This document shows positions 16,665 to 24,474 of a stretch of DNA of 30,071 bases, in pieces. Below the pieces are notes generated by a model, which was not told the origin of the DNA, did no database searches, and saw only the letters and a list, made by a program, of their open reading frames with translations. Numbering within the stretch: the stretch's first letter is position 1; every line of letters begins with the position of its first letter. The stretch comes from Actinomycetota bacterium (GTDB lineage Bacteria > Actinomycetota > Actinomycetes > Nanopelagicales > Nanopelagicaceae), in the NCBI GenBank assembly GCA_947487595.1, contig CANKXJ010000004.1:1-30071 (forward strand), read 5' to 3'. The position numbers and the translations under genes were made by a program.

Positions 16665-16671
16665 AAGGAGG
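16665..16671 (+). promoter_or_regulatory. Strong ribosome-binding site that sets the TTG start of the BMP-family protein
   Basis: AAGGAGG lies four bases before TTG 16676. The frame stays open to a TTG at 16640, but that codon precedes this site and would add residues in front of an otherwise ideal signal peptide. Confidence 0.8.
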
Positions 16672-16675
16672 AAAA

Positions 16676-17731
16676 TTGAAGAAAGTATTTCGTCTCGTAG
16701 CAGTTATCGCTGCAGCAGCTATTGCAGCAACTGCATTTGTTGCACCATCTGCAACTGCAGCATCAAAGGTAAAAGTTGGACTTGCGTATGACATCGGTGG
16801 CCGCGGAGACAAGTCTTTCAATGACTCTGCTGCAGCTGGTCTAGATGCTGCCAAGAAGAAGTTTGGTGTTACTGCTAAAGAAGTAACAGTTACAACTGGT
16901 TCAGATTCAGAGCGCGAAGACAAGCTCCGCTTGCTCGCTAAGGCTGGATACAACCCAATCATCGCAGTTGGTTTCTTGTATGCAGGCCCACTTAAGGCCG
17001 TTGCATCAGATTACCCAAACACACAGTTCGGAATTGTTGATGATGCATCAGTAGATCTTCTTAACGTTGCTGGCCTTATCTTCTCTGAAGAGCAAGGTTC
17101 ATACCTAGCTGGCGTTGCAGCAGCACTTGCTTCAAAGTCAGGAAAGATTGGTTACATCGGTGGAGTTCGTATTCCTCTACTACAGAAGTTTGAAGCAGGA
17201 TTCGTTGCTGGTGTTAAGGCAACAAAGAAGTCTGCAACAGTTGATGTTAAGTATGTAACAGAGTTCCCAGACTTCTCTGGTTTCAATGACCCAGCTAAGG
17301 CAAAGGTTATTGCTAAGGGAATGATCGATAAGGGCACAGATGTTATTTACTCAGCTGCTGGTGGTTCAGGTGCGGGTAACTTCGCAGCTGCAACAGATGC
17401 AGCAAATGCTGGCAAGAAGGTTTGGACTATCGGAGTTGACTCTGATCAGTACCTAACAGCTTCAGCTGCTGAGAAGAAGAACATGCTTACATCAATGATC
17501 AAGCGCGTTGACCGTGCTGTTTATGACGTAATCGCAACATCAGTTGCTGGCTCTTCAGTTAACGACGTTATCGATGCCAAGGCTGGTATCTACGGACGTC
17601 AATACAACTTGGCTCTAGATGGCGTTGGAGTTTCATACTCTGGCGGATACATCACCAAGTACAAGGCTGCAATCGACAAGGCTGCAGCAGGAATCAAGTC
17701 TGGCAAGATTAAGGTTCCAACAAAGCCATAA
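16676..17731 (+). CDS. BMP-family nucleoside ABC transporter substrate-binding protein
   Basis: A 351-residue extracellular binding protein of the PnrA/BMP family, which bind purine and pyrimidine nucleosides. The TTG start gives KKVFRLVAVIAAAAIAATAF, a signal peptide ending near ATAAS, then the mature domain KVGLAYDIGGRGDKSFND (family N-terminus), VGFLYAGPL, GYIGGVRIPLLQKFEAGF, YSAAGGSGAGNF and IGVDSDQYL. Unlike most Gram-positive family members it has no cysteine anywhere, hence no lipobox, so retention at the membrane is unexplained. Alanine-rich, strongly favoured codons (GCA, AAG, GTT) and its own promoter, ribosome-binding site and terminator suggest high expression. The cognate ATPase and permeases follow. 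Confidence 0.93.
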   Translation: MKKVFRLVAVIAAAAIAATAFVAPSATAASKVKVGLAYDIGGRGDKSFNDSAAAGLDAAKKKFGVTAKEVTVTTGSDSEREDKLRLLAKAGYNPIIAVGFLYAGPLKAVASDYPNTQFGIVDDASVDLLNVAGLIFSEEQGSYLAGVAAALASKSGKIGYIGGVRIPLLQKFEAGFVAGVKATKKSATVDVKYVTEFPDFSGFNDPAKAKVIAKGMIDKGTDVIYSAAGGSGAGNFAAATDAANAGKKVWTIGVDSDQYLTASAAEKKNMLTSMIKRVDRAVYDVIATSVAGSSVNDVIDAKAGIYGRQYNLALDGVGVSYSGGYITKYKAAIDKAAAGIKSGKIKVPTKP

Positions 17732-17749
17732 TCACTTTCTAAATAGTGG

Positions 17750-17800
17750 CATTTGGCCCAACAATGGAGTTAAATCTCCTTGTTGGGCCAAATGTTTTTT
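17750..17800 (+). terminator. Strong intrinsic terminator/attenuator between binding protein and transporter genes
   Basis: A 15-base-pair stem (17750-17764 with 17780-17794) plus a four-pair extension (GGAG 17766-17769 with CTCC 17776-17779, one bulged T), a six-base TTAAAT loop and TTTTTT at 17795-17800. It lies between the binding-protein gene and its ATPase gene. No separate promoter is obvious in the 28 bases that follow, so partial read-through is the likely way the operon is expressed. Confidence 0.93.
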
Positions 17801-17828
17801 AATTATCAACTCAAAGGAGAGTCCTTAA

Positions 17829-19331
17829 GTGTCAGTAGCTGTTGAACTGCGACACATCTCCAAGCGCTTCCCAGGCGTAATCGCCAACAAAGACGTTTCT
17901 ATGAAGGTTGAAACTGGAACTGTTCACGCCCTTGTTGGTGAAAACGGTGCAGGAAAATCCACCGTAATGAAGATTTTGTATGGAATGCAACACCCAGATG
18001 GCGGAGAAATTTTGGTCAATGGCCAAGCCGTCAATTTTAAAAACCCTAATGATGCAATCGATGCCAGTATTGGCATGGTTCACCAGCACTTTATGCTGGC
18101 AGATAACTTCACTGTCTTAGAAAATATCATTTTAGGTGCTGAACCTCAGCGTGGAATTACAATTGATTTTGCCGCAGCCCGCAAGAAAGTTGCTGATATG
18201 TCTGCGGCATATGGCTTAGATGTTGATCCAGATATTTTGGTTGAAGAGTTAGGCGTTGGGCAGCGCCAGCGGGTTGAAATTTTGAAGGTTCTTTATCGTG
18301 GCGCTCGAATTTTGATTTTTGATGAACCAACAGCAGTGCTAGTTCCTCAGGAAGTTGATGACCTATTTAATGCACTCAAAGGTCTTCGCGCTGAAGGAAT
18401 GGCAATTATCTTTATCTCTCACAAACTCGATGAAGTATTACGCGTTGCCGATGATGTAACTGTGGTTCGTGCTGGATCCACCGTTGCCCAAGTGAAAGCA
18501 AAAGATGTCACTGCAAGGCAGTTAGCTGAACTCATGGTGGGCAGCGAACTTCCACAGCCATCCACCCATGGTGATACTCGCCGTCCTGAGACCACACTCT
18601 CTCTTAAAGATGTTTCAATTCCAACTACATCAGGTAGTCGCGATTTAATTTCTCATATCTCCTTTGATCTGCAAGCTGGTGAGGTTATTGGCATAGCTGG
18701 AGTTGAAGGAAATGGCCAAGCTGAGTTAGTCGAAGCAATCATGGGTCTGCGTGATTACACGGGCCAGATTGAATTTAAAGGTGAAAACATAGATCACTAC
18801 ACCGTGGCCCATCGCCATGATGCAGGTATTGGCTTGATTCCAGAGGATCGCCAGCGACAGGCATTAATGATGAATTCACCACTGTGGGAAAATAGAATTC
18901 TTGGGCATCAGCGAAGTAAGCCCGTTATGCGTGGTTTTATTCTGGATAAGAAAGCCACAATTGCAGATACTCGAGTAATCATGGATGAGTTTGATGTCCG
19001 CGCACCAGGTCCGCACACTTTGGCCACGGCGTTATCAGGTGGTAACCAACAAAAATTTATCGTAGGACGTGAAATGAGTAAGGCCCCCGCGCTCCTTATT
19101 GCATCACACCCCACTCGTGGCGTGGATGTTGGTGCACAAGCTGCAATTTGGGAAGAACTTCGCCGTGCACGCGAAAAGGGAATGGCAATCGTATTGATTT
19201 CAGCCGACCTAGAAGAGCTCATTGGAATGTCTGATCGACTTCTAGTGATGCTACGCGGAGCAATTACTGCTGAACTTAATCCTCAAAAGACAACTCCTAA
19301 GCAACTTGGTTCTGCGATGACTGGTGCATAA
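17829..19331 (+). CDS. Nucleoside ABC transporter ATPase, two-NBD (YufO/NupO-like)
   Basis: A 500-residue protein with two fused nucleotide-binding domains, the form used by BMP-dependent nucleoside importers. The first NBD has Walker A GENGAGKST (Lys43), Q-loop VHQHFMLADNF, Walker B ILIFDEPTAVL and H-loop SHKLDE. The second has the family's degenerate Walker A (GVEGNGQAEL), signature LSGGNQQK and a Walker B ending LLIASHPTRGVDVGA, without the catalytic Glu; the first-half signature is GVGQRQR. This asymmetry is normal for the family. The GTG start has AAGGAG at 17814-17819, nine bases upstream. Its TAA overlaps the permease ATG by one base. Confidence 0.95.
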   Translation: MSVAVELRHISKRFPGVIANKDVSMKVETGTVHALVGENGAGKSTVMKILYGMQHPDGGEILVNGQAVNFKNPNDAIDASIGMVHQHFMLADNFTVLENIILGAEPQRGITIDFAAARKKVADMSAAYGLDVDPDILVEELGVGQRQRVEILKVLYRGARILIFDEPTAVLVPQEVDDLFNALKGLRAEGMAIIFISHKLDEVLRVADDVTVVRAGSTVAQVKAKDVTARQLAELMVGSELPQPSTHGDTRRPETTLSLKDVSIPTTSGSRDLISHISFDLQAGEVIGIAGVEGNGQAELVEAIMGLRDYTGQIEFKGENIDHYTVAHRHDAGIGLIPEDRQRQALMMNSPLWENRILGHQRSKPVMRGFILDKKATIADTRVIMDEFDVRAPGPHTLATALSGGNQQKFIVGREMSKAPALLIASHPTRGVDVGAQAAIWEELRRAREKGMAIVLISADLEELIGMSDRLLVMLRGAITAELNPQKTTPKQLGSAMTGA

Positions 19332-20434
19332 TGAAAAAACCATCATCAACACAGGTACTTCTTGCAGTTGCGGCGCCTATAGCTGCAGCCGTTGTTTCAA
19401 TTGTCATCTCTAGTTTTGCGGTTTTAGCATCTAAAAAATCTCCAATGGATGCTTATAAGACAATGTGGGAGTTTGGTACACAAGCTGGCTCTTTACTTGA
19501 AGTTCTCAACATAGCTACCCCCTATTACATTGCAGCTATTGCCATTGCAGTCACCTTTAGAGCCGGTCTATTTAATATTGGCGTTGAAGGCCAACTTCGT
19601 CTAGGCGCTCTCTTTAGTGCATACCTGAGTGCAAAATTTGTCTTGCCACCTGTGCTTCACGTGCTTGCAGTGTTTCTCATTGCCATGACTGTCGGTGGGT
19701 TGTGGGCAGCGATTGCGGCCTACCTAAAGGTTAAGCGGGGTGTGAGCGAAGTTATCTCAACGATTATGTTGAACTCACTGGCCGTTGGCCTTACATCCTT
19801 CCTATTTTCTCAGTACTTTGCAGAAATTACTGAAGGTTCTAATAACTTAACAACCAAGACGCTTCCAGCCTCTGCGCAGGTTCCAGATCTGATGCCATTA
19901 TTGAATAAATTAGGCGTAGAAGATCAGCCTGGCGGCGGTGTTTATGGCATGTTACTGGTCGCGATTGCACTTGGTATTGCATTCTGGTTCATTGTTAACC
20001 GCACACGTTTTGGTTTTGAATTGCGCGCATCAGGCGCAAATTCAATAGCGGCTCGCGTAAGCGGTGTGAATTCAAAGAAAATGATTTTTCTAGCTCTAGT
20101 TATTTCAGGTGCAATTGCCGGTTTGGCCGGTCTTCCAGAAGTTCTGGGCGACACTCATTCTTACACCATGGGATTTAGATCAGGAGTTGGGTTCTCAGCA
20201 ATTGCTGTGGCGCTACTAGGTCGAAATGGCGCAGTAGGAATGGCAATTAGCGCATTGCTATTCGGTTTCCTTGAAGTGAGCTCACGTTCACTTGAGCTTA
20301 TCGATATAGCTCCTGAAACTTATGTGATTATGCAAGGCTCTATTTTACTTAGCTCAGTTATTGCTTATGAGGTTATTCGCCGTTACAAGATAACACTGCA
20401 AAGCAAAGAGCTAGCAAAGGTGGTGGCAGCATGA
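19331..20434 (+). CDS. Nucleoside ABC transporter permease 1 (BPD_transp_2 family)
   Basis: A 367-residue integral membrane protein with about eight to ten hydrophobic segments. It carries the branched-chain/ribose/nucleoside permease signature: FRAGLFNIGVEGQL near residue 75, YLKVKRGVSEVISTIMLN, and the cytoplasmic coupling segment FELRASGANSIAARVSGVNS, followed by AIAGLAGLPEVLG. These match the first permease of the YufP/NupP type. It overlaps the ATPase gene by one base and the second permease by four bases (ATGA), implying coupled translation and a 1:1 permease heterodimer. Confidence 0.94.
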   Translation: MKKPSSTQVLLAVAAPIAAAVVSIVISSFAVLASKKSPMDAYKTMWEFGTQAGSLLEVLNIATPYYIAAIAIAVTFRAGLFNIGVEGQLRLGALFSAYLSAKFVLPPVLHVLAVFLIAMTVGGLWAAIAAYLKVKRGVSEVISTIMLNSLAVGLTSFLFSQYFAEITEGSNNLTTKTLPASAQVPDLMPLLNKLGVEDQPGGGVYGMLLVAIALGIAFWFIVNRTRFGFELRASGANSIAARVSGVNSKKMIFLALVISGAIAGLAGLPEVLGDTHSYTMGFRSGVGFSAIAVALLGRNGAVGMAISALLFGFLEVSSRSLELIDIAPETYVIMQGSILLSSVIAYEVIRRYKITLQSKELAKVVAA

Positions 20435-21663
20435 AAGCTAAAGCAACCAAGCTTTTACTCAACGCAACACTCCTCATTCTTGTCATGTCAATAATCCGCT
20501 TAATCACTGGAGCGAACGACTTAACTAGCATTGGAACTGCTTCTGCGGCGCTCTTGCTTTCAGTACCAATTGTTTTAGCAGGACTGGGTGGCTTGTTCTC
20601 TGAGCGCTCAGGTGTTGTAAATATCGGCCTTGAAGGCATGATGATTCTTGGTGCATGGGCTGGCGGATTCATTGGTTCCAAGCACGGACCATGGATTGGT
20701 TTAGCGGCTGCAATTTTCTTTGGCGCAGTAGGTGCTCTTGTCCATGCAATTGCAACAATTTCTTTCGGTGTTGATCATGTGGTCTCTGGTGTTGCTATCA
20801 ACATCATCGCCGCTGGATTAGTTCGCTACCTTTCAACAATCCTTTACCAAGGCGGGTCGTGGCCAGGGCCATCGCAATCACCAGATGTAGGTGCAATCTC
20901 AAACAATGGTGTACCTGTGCTTTCAGGTGGAACTTACTTTGGTTGGAAGAGCCCTGACATTTTGACGCCAATCGCTGAAAAACAATGGTTTTTTATCTCT
21001 GACGTAGCATCAATTCTTCGTGGTTTCACTGGAGATCTTTCCTATGTAACTGCAATTGCAGTAGCAATAGTTCCAATCTCGTTCTTTATTCTCTGGAAAA
21101 CATCATTCGGACTTCGACTACGCAGCGCTGGAGAGGCACCAATTGCTGCTGAATCATTGGGCGTAAATGTTTACTTAATGAAGTATTCAGGTGTTCTCAT
21201 CTCAGGTGGTTTGGCTGGATTAGGTGGTGGGTTCTTAGCAATTGTTGCAGCGAATCACTATCAAGAAAACCAAGTTGCTGGGCGCGGTTATATTGGCCTT
21301 GCTGCCCTCCTCTTTGGAAATTATCGCCCAGGTGGAATTCTGATGGGTGCTGGTTTATTTGGTTTTGCTGATGCGTTGCAATTACGTGATTCAGCGGCAA
21401 TCCATGCCCTCATTCTTTTGATTGTTGTCATTCTTGCTTACCTTGTTTATCGCGATGTGCGCAAGGGTAAATATCTTTCTGCAGCAATTGGTGGCGTGAT
21501 GTCTGCTGGCTTTATGTGGTTCTTCTTAGCCGTCGATGTTCTACCGGGACAGTTAGTAACAATGACGCCATATATTGCAACTCTTCTGGTTTTATCACTT
21601 GCATCCCAACGCCTACGAATGCCAGCAGCTGACGGTATTCCATACCGTCGCGGTGGATTGTAA
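20431..21663 (+). CDS. Nucleoside ABC transporter permease 2 (BPD_transp_2 family)
   Basis: A 410-residue integral membrane protein paired with the preceding permease. Diagnostic segments are LFSERSGVVNIGLEGMMI (around residue 60), DHVVSGVAINIIAAG, and the coupling region FGLRLRSAGEAPIAAESLGV followed by GGLAGLGGGFLA. It is longer than the ~320-residue Bacillus NupQ-type partners: an insert at about residues 145-200 and a C-terminal hydrophobic extension (after DVRKGKYL) account for the difference, a form I believe is common in Actinobacteria. Its TAA overlaps the cdd ATG by one base, joining transport to catabolism in one mRNA. Confidence 0.93.
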   Translation: MKAKATKLLLNATLLILVMSIIRLITGANDLTSIGTASAALLLSVPIVLAGLGGLFSERSGVVNIGLEGMMILGAWAGGFIGSKHGPWIGLAAAIFFGAVGALVHAIATISFGVDHVVSGVAINIIAAGLVRYLSTILYQGGSWPGPSQSPDVGAISNNGVPVLSGGTYFGWKSPDILTPIAEKQWFFISDVASILRGFTGDLSYVTAIAVAIVPISFFILWKTSFGLRLRSAGEAPIAAESLGVNVYLMKYSGVLISGGLAGLGGGFLAIVAANHYQENQVAGRGYIGLAALLFGNYRPGGILMGAGLFGFADALQLRDSAAIHALILLIVVILAYLVYRDVRKGKYLSAAIGGVMSAGFMWFFLAVDVLPGQLVTMTPYIATLLVLSLASQRLRMPAADGIPYRRGGL

Positions 21664-22064
21664 TGAAAGCCATAGATTGGGATGCTCTGCACAACGCTGC
21701 AGTTGCAGCGATGAAAACGGCATATGCTCCTTATTCAAAGTTTCCAGTTGGTGTTGCTGCGCTAGTAGATGATGGACGCATAGTCTCTGGATGCAATGTT
21801 GAAAATGCCAGTTATGGCCTAGGACTTTGTGCAGAGTGCGGATTAGTTTCAAACCTGATCGCAACAGGTGGTGGCCGTTTAGTTGCAATCTCATGTGTTG
21901 ATGGACAGGGAAATCACTTGGCGCCATGTGGGCGTTGTCGCCAACTGTTGTTTGAGCATGGTGGATCGAATGCACTCTTGATGACCGATGACGGACCTCA
22001 GACAATGGCTGCAATGTTGCCTTGGGCTTTTGGTCCTGATGATTTAGACCGCAACGAGCGCTAA
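21663..22064 (+). CDS. cdd: Cytidine deaminase
   Basis: A 133-residue zinc enzyme converting cytidine and deoxycytidine to uridine and deoxyuridine. Zinc ligands and the catalytic acid are visible: Cys56-Ala57-Glu58 (LCAECG) and Cys89/Cys92 in PCGRCRQ, the three-cysteine pattern of tetrameric CDAs; NVENASYG is the substrate loop. The length is normal. It sits between the nucleoside permease gene (one-base overlap) and deoA (stop and start codons abut), so imported cytidine is fed directly into the pyrimidine phosphorylase step. Confidence 0.96.
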   Translation: MKAIDWDALHNAAVAAMKTAYAPYSKFPVGVAALVDDGRIVSGCNVENASYGLGLCAECGLVSNLIATGGGRLVAISCVDGQGNHLAPCGRCRQLLFEHGGSNALLMTDDGPQTMAAMLPWAFGPDDLDRNER

Positions 22065-23369
22065 ATGTCGCAGGTTGAGGCATTCTCAGCAGCTGAAGTA
22101 ATCGCTGCAAAACGTGATCGGCATTCATTAACTGATCCACAAATCGATTGGGTAATCGATGCCTACACCCGCGGGGCAGTAGCCGATGAACAAATGTCTG
22201 CGCTGTTAATGGCAATTTTGCTTAACGGCATGGAATCTCGAGAGATTTCTCGGTGGACTGATGCAATGATTAATAGCGGTGAGCGCATGAGCTGGTCAGC
22301 ATTGTCGCGACCAACAGTGGATAAGCACTCAACAGGTGGAGTGGGAGACAAAATTACTTTGCCTCTAGCACCACTAGTTGCTGCTTGTGGCGCAGCCGTT
22401 CCTCAACTATCTGGTCGAGGTCTTGGCCATACCGGTGGAACTCTAGATAAGTTGGAATCTATTCCTGGTTGGCGAGCCTCACTATCAAATAAAGAGATGC
22501 TTAAAGTTTTGCAAGATTGCGGAGCAGTAATTTGTGCAGCAGGAGCGGGGCTGGCTCCGGCAGATAAGAAGTTGTATGCACTGCGTGATGTGACTGCAAC
22601 GGTAGAAGCAATTCCACTGATTGCCTCCTCGATTATGAGTAAGAAAATTGCTGAAGGAACCAGTGCACTGGTACTTGATGTTAAGACTGGTGCGGGTGCA
22701 TTTATGAGTGATCCACAAAAGGCTAAAGAGTTGGCGCATGTGATGGTGGGGCTAGGAAAACGTGCCGGAGTAAAAACCATCGCACTTGTAACAGCTATGG
22801 ATATTCCATTGGGACTTACTGCAGGAAATGCATTAGAGGTTCGAGAATCTGTAGAAGTGTTGGCAGGTGGTGGACCAGCCGATGTCATCGAACTTACCGT
22901 TCTACTTGCACGTGAGATGTTAGAAATAGTTGGTATAACTAACGTCGATCCAGCTGATATGTTGAAAAATGGGAAAGCAATGGATGTGTGGCGCCAGATG
23001 ATTAGCGCCCAGGGTGGAGATCCTGATGCAAAACTTCCAACCGCAAAAGAAAATCTTGTTATAACTGCGCCATCAAGTGGAACAATTCTTTCAATGGATG
23101 CCATGAAGGTGGGGATGGCTGCCTGGCGTTTAGGTGCTGGCCGATCACGACAAGGCGAGGCAGTTCAGGCCGGGGCTGGAATCCAGATTCACGCTAAGCC
23201 AGGTGATGTTGTGGCCGCTGGAGCACCGCTCTACACATTGCATACTGATACTCCAGCAGCCTTTGCCCGTGCGCAGGAATCGCTTACTAATTCTGTAACT
23301 ATTGGCGATTTACCAAAGAATGGAAAAATAGATAGATTGCCACTAGTAGTCGAACGAATTACGGATTGA
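22065..23369 (+). CDS. deoA: Thymidine (pyrimidine-nucleoside) phosphorylase
   Basis: A 434-residue enzyme splitting thymidine or deoxyuridine with phosphate into base and deoxyribose-1-phosphate. The family signature SGRGLGHTGGTLDKLESIPG is complete, as are KHSTGGVGDK (phosphate site) and DVKTGAGAFM; the C-terminal PYNP-type domain ends with IHAKPGDVVAAGAPLYTLH. The ATG follows the cdd stop without a gap. Its product needs a phosphopentomutase before DeoC can act; no such gene is in this window. Confidence 0.96.
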   Translation: MSQVEAFSAAEVIAAKRDRHSLTDPQIDWVIDAYTRGAVADEQMSALLMAILLNGMESREISRWTDAMINSGERMSWSALSRPTVDKHSTGGVGDKITLPLAPLVAACGAAVPQLSGRGLGHTGGTLDKLESIPGWRASLSNKEMLKVLQDCGAVICAAGAGLAPADKKLYALRDVTATVEAIPLIASSIMSKKIAEGTSALVLDVKTGAGAFMSDPQKAKELAHVMVGLGKRAGVKTIALVTAMDIPLGLTAGNALEVRESVEVLAGGGPADVIELTVLLAREMLEIVGITNVDPADMLKNGKAMDVWRQMISAQGGDPDAKLPTAKENLVITAPSSGTILSMDAMKVGMAAWRLGAGRSRQGEAVQAGAGIQIHAKPGDVVAAGAPLYTLHTDTPAAFARAQESLTNSVTIGDLPKNGKIDRLPLVVERITD

Positions 23370-23379
23370 GAGCCTTCAG

Positions 23380-24474
23380 TTGAGCCTTACAAGTAAGCCC
23401 TCACCAGCCCAGATTAAGCGTGTTCCAAAAGTACTGCTACATGATCACCTAGATGGCGGATTACGCCCACAAACAATTATTGATATTGCACAAGAAATTG
23501 GTTACACCGCACTCCCAACCCATGACGCTGCTGAACTTGCAACATGGTTCCGTGAATCATGTGATTCAGGTTCTTTAGTTCGCTACTTAGAAACCTTTTC
23601 TCACACAATCGCAGTGATGCAACGACGTGATGACATTATTCGAGTTGCCCGTGAGTGCGCATTAGATTTGGCGAGAGATGGTGTTGTCTATGCTGAGGTT
23701 CGCGGTGCACCGGAGCTCTTCACAGAAAAAGGCCTGTCAATGGCCGATGTTGTTGAAGCAACTATTGAAGGCTATAAGCAAGGAATGGCAGAAGCAAAAG
23801 CGGAAGGCCATGAGATTCATGTCTTTTCATTGCTCTGTGGAATGCGCCAGAATAAACTTTCACAAGAGGTTGCTGAACTAGTAGTTAAATATCGCGAGAA
23901 AGGTGTTGTTGGTTTTGACATTGCAGGACCTGAAGATGGTTTTCCACCTAGTGATCAGAAAGAAACTTTTGATTACCTACGCAAAGAGGATGCTCACTTC
24001 ACCATTCACGCAGGTGAGGCATATGGACTACCTTCTATTTGGGAAGCAATTCAACTATGCGGTGCTGAGCGCTTAGGTCATGGCGTTCGCATCATCGATG
24101 ACATTGATTTCTCAGGCCCAGAACCAAAGTTAGGACAACTCGCTTCCTACGTTCGAGATCGCAGAATTCCACTCGAGCTATGTCCGACCTCTAATCTTCA
24201 AACAGGGGCAGCAAAGAGCTATGCCGAGCATCCCATCGGAGCCTTGGCCCGCTTGCGCTTTAGAGTCACCCTCAACACTGATAACCGCTTGATGAGTCAG
24301 ACTTCAATGTCATTTGAGATGGAAGAGGCAGTAAAGGCATTTGGCTGGGATTTTGCAGAGCTTCAGCGCATCACAATTAATGCGATGAAAAGCGCGTTTA
24401 TTCCATATCCAGAGCGTTTAAAGATCATTGATGGCGTTATCAAACCTGGCTATGCGAAAATCTCTGCTGAGTAA
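23380..24474 (+). CDS. add: Adenosine deaminase
   Basis: A 364-residue amidohydrolase deaminating adenosine and deoxyadenosine. The metal motif HDHLDGG is at residues 21-27; TIHAGEAYG, ERLGHGVRIIDD, ELCPTSNLQTGA and the NTDNRLMS segment follow in order. The start is a TTG ten bases after the deoA stop, with only weak ribosome-binding complementarity, so it probably depends on coupling. Its TAA overlaps the P450 ATG by one base. Confidence 0.95.
   Translation: MSLTSKPSPAQIKRVPKVLLHDHLDGGLRPQTIIDIAQEIGYTALPTHDAAELATWFRESCDSGSLVRYLETFSHTIAVMQRRDDIIRVARECALDLARDGVVYAEVRGAPELFTEKGLSMADVVEATIEGYKQGMAEAKAEGHEIHVFSLLCGMRQNKLSQEVAELVVKYREKGVVGFDIAGPEDGFPPSDQKETFDYLRKEDAHFTIHAGEAYGLPSIWEAIQLCGAERLGHGVRIIDDIDFSGPEPKLGQLASYVRDRRIPLELCPTSNLQTGAAKSYAEHPIGALARLRFRVTLNTDNRLMSQTSMSFEMEEAVKAFGWDFAELQRITINAMKSAFIPYPERLKIIDGVIKPGYAKISAE

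Noticed and set aside
16500..16675. Possible purine riboswitch ahead of the nucleoside transporter
   Set aside because: None of the conserved purine-riboswitch core or its loop-loop elements could be found in the leader, and the likely leader is only about 60 bases.
18700..19160. Degenerate Walker A and missing Walker B glutamate in the second NBD of the nucleoside ATPase
   Set aside because: This asymmetry is characteristic of the YufO/RbsA-type two-NBD ATPases and is not peculiar to this protein.
22403..23104. Long minus-strand open frame (233 codons) inside deoA, and a similar 200-codon one at 21613-22215
   Set aside because: They lie opposite well-supported deoA and cdd/permease genes, have low-complexity Ser/Ala- or His/Gln-rich translations typical of antisense frames, and show no domain or promoter.
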